This document shows, one piece after another, positions 1 through 5,785 of a DNA stretch of 7,785 nt. The stretch covers positions 1 to 7,785 of the forward strand of contig PKCT01000124.1 in the NCBI GenBank assembly GCA_002862325.1, read 5' to 3'. Each line of letters opens with the position of its first letter. Position 1 is the first letter of the stretch. Under the pieces are notes generated by a model, which made no database searches, was not told the DNA's origin, and was given only the letters and a program-made list of their open reading frames with translations. The translations under genes were made by a program, and so were the position numbers. The stretch comes from Phycisphaerae bacterium. Lineage in GTDB: Bacteria > Planctomycetota > Phycisphaerae > Phycisphaerales > SM1A02.

Positions 1-1
1 C

Positions 2-127
2 AGCGGTGGTCGCAGCGGTGCCGGCGTGGTGCTGGATTCGGATCCGGCCTCGGAGTGGCAGGAGACCGTGAACAAGGCTGCGGCCCTCGGACGGGCGATC
101 GATCTCGCGGAGCGTGCGTTCGGTTGA
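2..127 (+). CDS. Chorismate-binding enzyme (TrpE/PabB family), C-terminal end only
   Basis: Only the last 41 codons are present; the frame is open at the left edge and ends with TGA at 125-127. The peptide contains SGAGVVLDSDP, then EWQETVNKAAALGRAIDLAE. This matches the C-terminal end of anthranilate synthase component I and aminodeoxychorismate synthase component I, where a GAG/GGGIVADSDP segment is followed by a helix containing E-(T/L)-x-N/D-K-A. Those enzymes convert chorismate, with ammonia from a glutamine amidotransferase partner, to anthranilate (tryptophan) or aminodeoxychorismate (folate). The segment is too short to tell TrpE from PabB or from another chorismate-utilising enzyme, so no symbol is given. 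Its stop lies 18 bp from the stop of the minus-strand gene, so the two genes converge. The family call rests on motif recall from a short piece. Confidence 0.8.
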   Translation, partial: SGGRSGAGVVLDSDPASEWQETVNKAAALGRAIDLAERAFG

Positions 128-154
128 CGCGTCGCCGGCGTCTGCTCAACCGGA
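119..154. terminator. Stem-loop between convergent stop codons, possible bidirectional terminator
   Basis: TTCGGTTGA at 119-127 pairs with TCAACCGGA at 146-154: seven perfect Watson-Crick pairs, then one G-T wobble and one A-T pair. The loop is 18 bases and contains a smaller GC stem (CGC 128-130 with GCG 138-140). The arms contain both stop codons, TGA of the plus gene and TCA (TGA on the minus strand). The position, exactly between convergent genes, suits a shared terminator. There is no T-tract on either side, so it is not a classical intrinsic terminator, and part of the symmetry follows simply from two TGA stops facing each other. Confidence 0.3.
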
Positions 155-1000
155 ATCCAGCGGGATCGGTGGTGGTTCGGCGGACGAACCGCGACGCCCG
201 CGGAGGGGAGATGGGAACTGTCGTTCCCCGGTGTCGATCCTGATGAAGTCGTCGACCAGCTGGTCACCGACCTGATCCAAGGTGAAGCGGACGCCGAGGA
301 TGGCACCGGCGACCCCCAGGAGGAGGAGGGTCCAGATCACCAGCGGAACGGCGTTCGACCAGTTCGCGAGGCCGAGCGAGGTCGGCCCGATCGCCACGAA
401 GATGATCAGGCACAGGCCGACGAGTCCCAGGCCGATGGTCGAGACGGTCGCGATCGTTCCGGCGATCGGGTTACCGATGGTGAACAGGTACCTGGCGCCG
501 GCGGAGGAGATCGCGAGCAATCCGAACGACGCGGTGGTCATCCAGGTGATCGCACCGATGGTCCGAACGCTCTCCTGGATTCCCGCCGGTGCCAGCTCGA
601 TCGCGGCGATGAGACCACCACCGATGAGCAGGCCGAACCCGTCAGAGAGGATGAGCCCCCAGAAGCCCGCCCGGATCCGCGGTGATGCCAGCGGCGCGAG
701 TCCGCCGCGCAGGAATCGAGCGGCGGCGACGATTCGATACATGCAGATCGCCATCATGCAGACCGCCACGGCCACGGCGATAGCGGGTTGAAGTGCGAGG
801 AAACCACCGATCGCAAGGAAGCTTCCCTTGAGCCAGGGCGTGAGCCGCTCCACACCTCCCGCCTCGATCGTGCGATGCATGTCGAGCTCGGCGCCGATCG
901 GAGAATCTTGACGGATGGGAACGCCACACTCTGGGCATGGCCCCATTCCAGGAGAGCCCCGGAGGTCATAACCGCACGCGGGGCAGGCGATGGCACGCAT
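146..1000 (-). CDS. Zinc-ribbon multi-pass membrane protein, function unknown
   Basis: As called the protein has 284 residues. The N-terminus carries a four-cysteine zinc ribbon: CPACGYDLRG with Cys6 and Cys9, then CPECG with Cys22 and Cys25. After about 35 polar residues come hydrophobic segments near residues 60-88 (perhaps two helices split by a proline), 112-133, 148-168, 179-205 and 217-237. That gives five or six membrane spans, followed by a polar, Arg/Pro-rich tail. This architecture suggests an integral membrane protein with a small metal-binding head; I do not recognise a named family or an enzymatic motif. The CGYDLRG ribbon is one I associate with planctomycete proteins. Two upstream in-frame ATGs exist (at 1030 and 1081, giving up to 311 residues). 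I chose the ATG at 1000 because the ribbon usually lies right at the N-terminus and codons upstream of it are poorer in G/C third bases. No start has a convincing Shine-Dalgarno sequence. It is transcribed away from the protease gene and converges on the TrpE/PabB-like gene. Confidence 0.75.
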   Translation of the reverse strand: MRAIACPACGYDLRGSPGMGPCPECGVPIRQDSPIGAELDMHRTIEAGGVERLTPWLKGSFLAIGGFLALQPAIAVAVAVCMMAICMYRIVAAARFLRGGLAPLASPRIRAGFWGLILSDGFGLLIGGGLIAAIELAPAGIQESVRTIGAITWMTTASFGLLAISSAGARYLFTIGNPIAGTIATVSTIGLGLVGLCLIIFVAIGPTSLGLANWSNAVPLVIWTLLLLGVAGAILGVRFTLDQVGDQLVDDFIRIDTGERQFPSPLRGRRGSSAEPPPIPLDSG

Positions 1001-1084
1001 GGGGATTCGACTGGAAGTCAGGTTTCTCATCGGGAATAGCGTCTCATAAGAAAACCAATCCGCCAGGTCCTGCGAACTCATGGT

Positions 1085-1092
1085 TACCGGTA
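1085..1092. promoter_or_regulatory. 8 bp palindrome in the divergent intergenic region
   Basis: TACCGGTA is a perfect palindrome followed at once by CGGTATC, so CGGTA occurs twice in 11 bases. It lies between the minus-strand membrane-protein gene and the plus-strand protease gene and could be a binding site for a dimeric regulator. No clear -35/-10 pair was found for either gene here. An 8 bp palindrome is weak evidence by itself. Confidence 0.2.
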
Positions 1093-1174
1093 CGGTATCA
1101 GTCCGGTCGGCTGGATCCCGTTCGGCAAGATGCCGATGCGACGCCTTAGGGGGCGTTTCCCATGGTGGAGACGT

Positions 1175-1197
1175 GATCCCCCGCCCGGGCCGGGATC
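1175..1197 (+). repeat. GC-rich imperfect hairpin upstream of the protease gene
   Basis: GATCCC at 1175-1180 pairs with GGGATC at 1192-1197, and between them lies the self-complementary GCCCGGGC (1183-1190). The structure would sit in the leader 34 bases before the chosen ATG at 1232. No T-tract follows, so it is unlikely to be an intrinsic terminator. A role in mRNA structure or stability is possible but unproven. Confidence 0.35.
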
Positions 1198-1231
1198 GGC
1201 CAGGTCGAGTCTTCTCCTAGCTGGTGTCTCT

Positions 1232-3505
1232 ATGCTATTGAACTTCAGGTCTCTCACGCTTCCCTTCGCCCTCTTCGGCGCCGCATCCGTGGCGTGGTCC
1301 GCGGCTGCAGGCCAGGACGATCCCAAGGCCTTCGAGGTTCCTTCCGATCTGGATCGCTGGAAGACGGAGATCTGGGGCGCTGCGATGTCCGGAGACGAGG
1401 CGTCGATGGAGGCGTATTTCGACGCCATCCCGCCGACCGCGGATGCGGATCGAGCGGAGAGTCTCAAGGCGTTCCTCGAAGCTCGCGACTCCCATGCGGC
1501 GGCGACGGTCGAGGATCGTGCGGAAGGCCGGGTCGAGGCTCGAGAGAAGATCGCGACCGCCCTCGAGCAGAAGAATCTCACCGACGCTCTGACCGCCGCG
1601 GTCGAGCTTCAGACGCTCTCGGACGACTGGAACGCGGTGCTCGACGACGCGGACATCGTCTCGCTCATCGAGCTGGCGAACGAAGCCGAGGCCGCCGCCC
1701 GCGAGTCCGGGGACTGGCTCTTCGTCCAGGAGATCCTCTTCCGGCTCCGCACCCTGCACGACGAGACCGAACGACTCGAGGTCCACGACGATCTGGACCG
1801 GCGTCTCGACGAGGTCAATCGACGGATCGGCCTCCTCGCCCGATACGCCCCCCGGGCCCTGCACGGGCTCCGGGAGCGTCAGTTCACGAGACTCGAACCG
1901 GACAAGGAGTTCCCCGAGTTCAATGAGGCCTTTGCAGAGGACTGGAAGGTGCCGCTCGAGGGGATCAGCGAACGGATGGTGCGGAACGCCATGACGATCG
2001 GCGCGACCCAGCACATCTCCAATTGCGGCTGGCAACCGCTGCTGGATGGCGGGCTGGAGGCGTTGGAGATCTTCTCGTCGACGGATCAGCTCTCCGAGAA
2101 CTTCGAGGGGATCGGGGATCCCGAGAAGCGGGCCGCATGGTTGGCGAAGATTCGGGCCGAGCGACTCGCGCTGTCCGAGCAGACGCCCGATCAGGTCGGG
2201 CGACGCGACTATCACCGGGTCCTGCCGAGCCTCATGAGGCTGAATCCCGAGACGATCGACGTTCCCGAGGAGGTGTTGCTTCGAGAGTTCGCCGAAGGTG
2301 CGACCTATCGCATCGAAGACGTCTACGAGGATCAGTACACCCAGATGATCTGGCCCGAGCAGCTGCGTCGATTCGAACAGCAGGTGCAGGGGGACTTCGT
2401 CGGGGTGGGCATTCTGATTCGCCACGACGACAAGCGGGACCTGATGATCCAGAATCCCCTAGAGGGCTCGCCCGCATCGCGGGCCGGCATCGAGGAGGAG
2501 GATCGGGTGATCGCGGTCGATGGTGTTCCGACCACGGGCTGGAGTCTGACCCGGGCGGTCGACGAGATCACCGGTCCGCGAGGTGAGACGGTGGTGCTCA
2601 CGGTGACCCGTGACGAAATCGAGGAACCGGTGGAGATCCCCATCGTTCGTGATCGCATCAAGATCCGGTCGGTCAACGGATGGTTCAAGGAAGGTCTCGA
2701 TCCTGCGGGTGATCCGCAGTGGGATTGGTTCGCGGACGACGAGAACGGGATCGGGTACGTCCGGCTGACGTCGTTCAACGACGACAGTTTCGCGGACCTT
2801 CTCAACGCGGTCGATCAGATGCGTGACGAGCGTCCGCTCAACGGCCTCGTGCTCGACCTTCGGTTCAACCCCGGTGGACTGCTCGACAGTGCGATCCAGT
2901 TCTCCAATCTCTTCGTCGCCGAAGGACCGATCGTCTCCTGCGAGGATCGAGACGGGGAGACGGTGTGGTCCCGAGAAGCGAAGGGGCACATGGCTTTTCT
3001 GGAATCTCTTCCGCTGGTCGTCCTCGTGAATCAGGGATCCGCATCCGCGAGCGAAATCGTCTCGGGATGTCTTCAGGCACACGACGCGGCGGTGGTGATC
3101 GGTGAGCGAACCTACGGGAAGGGGAGCGTTCAGACGGTCCATCCGGTCTCCTCCAACCGACGGGAACCAGCGGCCTTCAAGGTGACCAACCAGTACTACG
3201 CGTTGCCGCCTGCGGGGGACGAGAAGCGGGGTCGACTCGTCCACAAGATGCCTGGAGCCACGGATTGGGGCGTCAACCCAGATCTGGTCGTCTCGATGAC
3301 CCCCGATCAGACGCAGGAGGCGTACGAACTCCGACGTAAGGCCGATCTCATCGCCGACTGGGACGAGGAATGGGACGAGGCCGATCGACCAAATCCCGAT
3401 CGTTTGGTCACCGAAGGGATCGATCCCCAGCTCGAAGCGGGGATTCTGCTCCTCAAGGCCCGTTTGCTCCCCGTGTCTTCGGATGCAGAAGTCGCGATTC
3501 GATAA
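1232..3505 (+). CDS. Secreted S41 C-terminal processing protease with PDZ domain
   Basis: The protein has 757 residues. Residues 1-26 form a Sec-type signal peptide (MLLNFR, hydrophobic core, AAA-G), so it should act outside the cytoplasmic membrane. Residues about 27-335 are charged and helix-rich, with no domain I recognise. From about 350 the canonical CtpA/Prc layout begins: DQYT at 367-370, a PDZ domain about 386-475 opening with GVGI (391-394), then the S41 core with GIGYVRL (506-512), LDLRFNPGG (541-549), GSASASE and TYGKGSVQ. The expected catalytic dyad is Ser605 and Lys630, 25 residues apart as in E. coli Prc (Ser430/Lys455). About 80 charged residues follow the core. Such proteases use the PDZ domain to bind and cut the C-termini of envelope proteins; the substrate here is unknown. 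At 757 residues it is longer than usual because of the N-terminal extension. An in-frame ATG at 1130 was rejected because it would bury the signal peptide behind 34 Arg/Pro-rich residues. No Shine-Dalgarno sequence precedes 1232. Confidence 0.9.
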   Translation: MLLNFRSLTLPFALFGAASVAWSAAAGQDDPKAFEVPSDLDRWKTEIWGAAMSGDEASMEAYFDAIPPTADADRAESLKAFLEARDSHAAATVEDRAEGRVEAREKIATALEQKNLTDALTAAVELQTLSDDWNAVLDDADIVSLIELANEAEAAARESGDWLFVQEILFRLRTLHDETERLEVHDDLDRRLDEVNRRIGLLARYAPRALHGLRERQFTRLEPDKEFPEFNEAFAEDWKVPLEGISERMVRNAMTIGATQHISNCGWQPLLDGGLEALEIFSSTDQLSENFEGIGDPEKRAAWLAKIRAERLALSEQTPDQVGRRDYHRVLPSLMRLNPETIDVPEEVLLREFAEGATYRIEDVYEDQYTQMIWPEQLRRFEQQVQGDFVGVGILIRHDDKRDLMIQNPLEGSPASRAGIEEEDRVIAVDGVPTTGWSLTRAVDEITGPRGETVVLTVTRDEIEEPVEIPIVRDRIKIRSVNGWFKEGLDPAGDPQWDWFADDENGIGYVRLTSFNDDSFADLLNAVDQMRDERPLNGLVLDLRFNPGGLLDSAIQFSNLFVAEGPIVSCEDRDGETVWSREAKGHMAFLESLPLVVLVNQGSASASEIVSGCLQAHDAAVVIGERTYGKGSVQTVHPVSSNRREPAAFKVTNQYYALPPAGDEKRGRLVHKMPGATDWGVNPDLVVSMTPDQTQEAYELRRKADLIADWDEEWDEADRPNPDRLVTEGIDPQLEAGILLLKARLLPVSSDAEVAIR

Positions 3506-3530
3506 CGCTGTCCGACGAATTCAAGGACCG

Positions 3531-3550
3531 GTCGGTTGCCGCGTCGGTTG
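3531..3550. repeat. Direct repeat GTCGGTTG, 12 bp period, overlapping the pdhA promoter
   Basis: GTCGGTTG occurs at 3531-3538 and again at 3543-3550. The first copy runs into the proposed -35 box and the second lies in the spacer. A perfect palindrome, GACCGGTC (3526-3533), overlaps the first copy. Closely spaced repeats over a promoter are typical of operator sites, so a repressor or activator could act here on the dehydrogenase genes. No regulator gene is visible in the window, so this is inference from position. Confidence 0.35.
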
Positions 3551-3564
3551 GGGATCGCCATAAT
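3536..3564 (+). promoter_or_regulatory. Sigma-70-like promoter for the 2-oxoacid dehydrogenase genes
   Basis: TTGCCG at 3536-3541 (4 of 6 matches to TTGACA) is followed after exactly 17 bases by CATAAT at 3559-3564 (5 of 6 matches to TATAAT). Transcription would start near 3571, giving a leader of about 50 bases before the E1 alpha start at 3620. It is the only good match I found in this gap, and it sits where a promoter is needed, between the protease stop and the first dehydrogenase gene. Confidence 0.55.
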
Positions 3565-3577
3565 CTAAGGCTTGGGT

Positions 3578-3594
3578 TCGCCGGGCCCCGGCGA
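3578..3594 (+). repeat. Perfect GC-rich inverted repeat in the pdhA leader
   Basis: TCGCCGGG (3578-3585) and CCCGGCGA (3587-3594) are exact reverse complements around one base, so the RNA can fold into a stem of six or seven pairs with a small loop. It lies downstream of the predicted transcription start and ends 13 bases before the GGAG ribosome binding site. No T-tract follows, so it is not a classical terminator of the protease gene. It may be an mRNA-stability, attenuation or protein-binding element. Confidence 0.45.
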
Positions 3595-3607
3595 CGATTC
3601 CCGAACT

Positions 3608-3611
3608 GGAG
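3608..3611 (+). promoter_or_regulatory. Ribosome binding site of pdhA
   Basis: GGAG lies 8 bases before the ATG at 3620. It fixes that ATG as the start in preference to the in-frame ATG at 3572, which has no such site and would coincide with the predicted transcription start. Confidence 0.7.
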
Positions 3612-3619
3612 ATACCAGG

Positions 3620-4732
3620 ATGTCCTCCTTGTCCGATCCCGCTCATGCGACGACCGGCGGACGGCGGCCACTGGCCGATCGTACGTCAGCAACCCCCGAC
3701 GAACTGCTCGACTGGCTGCGACAGATGCTGCTCATTCGCGAGTTCGAGGTCCGCACCATGCAGGCCTACCAGGACAAGAAGATCGGCGGCTTCTGTCACA
3801 TCTACATCGGGCAGGAGGCGGTCGCGGTCGGATGCACCGCCGCGGTCCAGCATGCCGACCCGATCGTCACCGCCTATCGCGACCATGGCCACGCACTGGC
3901 GCGAGGGATGGATCCGAAGTACTGCATGGCCGAGATGTTCGGCAAGATCGGCGGATGTGCGAAGGGCAAGGGGGGCTCGATGCACATGTTCGACAAGCCG
4001 AACAACCTCTACGGAGGCCATGGAATCGTCGGCGCCCAGACCCCGCTCGGTACCGGGCTCGCCTTCGCGACCAAGTACATCGACGAGGTGATCGAAGGTG
4101 GCAAGAGCCGGCACGTCGCGCTGTGCTTCCTCGGAGACGGGGCGGTCAACCAGGGCGCGTTCTACGAAGCCAAGAACCTCGCGGGTCTCTTCCACATCCC
4201 CGTGATCTTCATCGTCGAGAACAACGGCTACTCCATGGGCACCGCGATCCATCGGGGAACCACGATGTCCCATCGGCTCATCTCCAAGGGCGAGGCCTTC
4301 GGCATCGACGGCTACGAGATCGAGGGCATGGACGTCATCGACGTGCAGCGCGAGATGAAGGCGGTCGCGGACAAGTGTCGCGAGACGTCTCGTCCCGCCA
4401 TGGTCGACATGAAGACCTACCGGTTCAAGGGGCACTCGATGTCCGATCCCCGCAAGTATCGAACCCGCGAGGAGGAGGAGGTCTGGGAGGCGGGCGATCC
4501 GATCACGCGTCTCCGAGACGCGTTGATCGAGGAGGGCCTGATCGACGATGCCGCCTTCAAGGCGCTGAATCGAGAGGTCAAGCTGCAGGTTCGATCGTCC
4601 ATCGAATGGGCTGACGCGTCGCCCGAGCCGGATATCACCGAACTCTTCACCGACGTGTACGTCGAGAAGTTCGGGCCCTATCTCGGCACCAGCATGCCGC
4701 AGATCGTCACTGATCAGGAGAACGACCGATGA
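3620..4732 (+). CDS. pdhA: Pyruvate dehydrogenase E1 component, alpha subunit
   Basis: With E1 beta this forms the thiamine-diphosphate enzyme that decarboxylates pyruvate and transfers the acetyl unit to the lipoyl group of E2. The 370-residue length is normal for the family. After a variable N-terminus of about 25 residues come CHIYIGQEA (59-67), TAYRDHGH (84-91) and GGCAKGKGGSMHM (111-123). The thiamine-diphosphate/Mg motif follows as GDG at 172-174, 26 residues, then NN at 201-202. RFKGHSMSDP (268-277) corresponds to the regulatory loop of mitochondrial E1 alpha. These segments closely track human PDHA1 as I remember it. A Shine-Dalgarno site precedes the start, and the stop overlaps the E1 beta start in ATGA, implying translational coupling. 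The substrate is inferred from resemblance; acetoin dehydrogenase or branched-chain 2-oxoacid dehydrogenase subunits are the alternatives, less likely given the GGCAKGKGGSMHM and GHSMSDP segments. Confidence 0.93.
   Translation: MSSLSDPAHATTGGRRPLADRTSATPDELLDWLRQMLLIREFEVRTMQAYQDKKIGGFCHIYIGQEAVAVGCTAAVQHADPIVTAYRDHGHALARGMDPKYCMAEMFGKIGGCAKGKGGSMHMFDKPNNLYGGHGIVGAQTPLGTGLAFATKYIDEVIEGGKSRHVALCFLGDGAVNQGAFYEAKNLAGLFHIPVIFIVENNGYSMGTAIHRGTTMSHRLISKGEAFGIDGYEIEGMDVIDVQREMKAVADKCRETSRPAMVDMKTYRFKGHSMSDPRKYRTREEEEVWEAGDPITRLRDALIEEGLIDDAAFKALNREVKLQVRSSIEWADASPEPDITELFTDVYVEKFGPYLGTSMPQIVTDQENDR
4716..4720 (+). promoter_or_regulatory. Ribosome binding site of pdhB inside the pdhA coding end
   Basis: AGGAG lies 8 bases before the ATG at 4729, within the last codons of the E1 alpha gene. 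Together with the ATGA overlap it supports coupled, roughly equal synthesis of the two E1 subunits. Confidence 0.7.
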
Positions 4733-5715
4733 GCGAGCGAACGCTCGAGTTTCGAGATGCCCTTCGCGAGGCGATGAGCCAGGAGATGCGTGCGAACAAG
4801 CGCGTCTTCCTGCTCGGCGAGGAGGTCGCCGAGTACGACGGTGCCTACAAGGTGAGTCGGGGGATGCTCGAGGAGTTCGGTCCCCAGCGGATCATCGACA
4901 CGCCGATCTCCGAGAGTGGGTTCGCCGGCATGGCCATCGGTGCGGCCATGATGGGCCTCCGACCGATCGTCGAGTTCATGAGCTGGTCGTTCAGCCTCGT
5001 GGCCGCGGATCCGATCCTCAACAACGCGCCGAAGATGCTCTACATGTCGGGCGGCCAGTTCGGCTGTCCGATCGTCTTCCGAGGTAACGACGGTGCCGGA
5101 GGTCAGCTCGGGTCGACCCACTCCTGGTGCGTCGAGGGGATGTACTCGAACGTGCCCGGACTGAAGATGGCCATCCCGGCGTTCGCGGACGATGCGAAGG
5201 GGTTGCTGACGACCGCGATTCGCGACGACGACCCGGTGTTCTTCCTCGAGAGCGAGCGGCTCCTCGCTCTCAAGGGGCATGTCCCCGAAGGCGAGCATCT
5301 GGTCCCGTTCGGCCAGGCGCTCGTGCGTCGTTCCGGCGACGACGTCACGATCGTGTCCTTCGGCCGCCCGGTGCACTTCTGTCTCGAAGCGGCCGAGGCG
5401 TTGGAGGCCGAGGGGATCTCCTGCGAGGTCATCGATGGGCGAACCATCAGGCCGCTCGACCTCGACACCATCGTTCGAAGCGTGAAGAAGACCAACGCCT
5501 GCGTGGTCGTCGATCAGTCCTGGAGCTTCGGTTCACCGGGCTCGGAGATCGCCGCCCAGATCCATCAGGCATGCTTCGACGACCTCGACAATCACGTGAT
5601 GAGGGTGCACAGTGCGGACGTCCCCACGCCCTACGCGTGGAATCTCGAGCAGGAATACCTCCCGAACGCCCGGCGGATCGCCGAAGCGGTTCGTTCGGCC
5701 CTCTACGTCGCCTGA
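4729..5715 (+). CDS. pdhB: Pyruvate dehydrogenase E1 component, beta subunit
   Basis: This is the partner of E1 alpha in the alpha2beta2 E1 enzyme. Its 328 residues match the usual E1 beta length. The N-terminal pyrimidine-binding transketolase-like domain (about 4-178) contains LLGEEVAEYDGAYKVS, TPISESGFAGMAIGAA with the expected cofactor-activating Glu62, YMSGGQ (105-110) and PGLK (143-146). The C-terminal transketolase-type domain (about 195-318) contains EVIDGRTIRPLD (233-244), VVVDQSW (259-265) and DVPTPYAWNLE (298-308). The conserved active-site His is present as His131, but the usual His-Ser-Gln is His-Ser-Trp here, and the common IDLRTI segment reads IDGRTI. The gene starts inside the stop of E1 alpha (ATGA) and is followed after 70 bp by E2. 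Assignment to E1 beta is secure; pyruvate as substrate is inferred from E1 alpha and from the linked E2. Confidence 0.93.
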   Translation: MSERTLEFRDALREAMSQEMRANKRVFLLGEEVAEYDGAYKVSRGMLEEFGPQRIIDTPISESGFAGMAIGAAMMGLRPIVEFMSWSFSLVAADPILNNAPKMLYMSGGQFGCPIVFRGNDGAGGQLGSTHSWCVEGMYSNVPGLKMAIPAFADDAKGLLTTAIRDDDPVFFLESERLLALKGHVPEGEHLVPFGQALVRRSGDDVTIVSFGRPVHFCLEAAEALEAEGISCEVIDGRTIRPLDLDTIVRSVKKTNACVVVDQSWSFGSPGSEIAAQIHQACFDDLDNHVMRVHSADVPTPYAWNLEQEYLPNARRIAEAVRSALYVA

Positions 5716-5749
5716 TTCACGCCTCGTTGGCTCATCTTTCGCTCACACC

Positions 5750-5768
5750 GCGTTACCCTTGGGTACGC
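5750..5768 (+). repeat. Short imperfect hairpin between pdhB and the E2 gene
   Basis: In the 70 bp gap (5716-5785), GCGTTACCC (5750-5758) can pair with GGGTACGC (5761-5768) with one bulged T. The central two bases are too few for a loop, so the innermost pairs must open. No T-tract follows. It does not look like a terminator, so read-through from pdhB into the E2 gene is likely; it could be an mRNA-processing or stability element, or chance. Confidence 0.25.
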
Positions 5769-5785
5769 CCGCTGGACTTCACCGC

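Noticed and set aside
1130..1231. An upstream start that would add 34 residues to the protease
   Set aside because: It would place an Arg/Pro-rich segment before a well-formed signal peptide, and the encoded leader contains a strong hairpin typical of non-coding sequence.
1235..2425. A 396-codon open frame on the minus strand opposite the protease gene
   Set aside because: It is antisense to a gene with a signal peptide and conserved family layout, its protein is low-complexity Arg/Leu/Glu/Val-rich, and long antisense frames are expected in GC-rich DNA.
3512..3535. A weak stem, CCGAC with GTCGG, as terminator of the protease gene
   Set aside because: It has only five pairs, a 14-base loop and no T-tract, and it overlaps the pdhA promoter.
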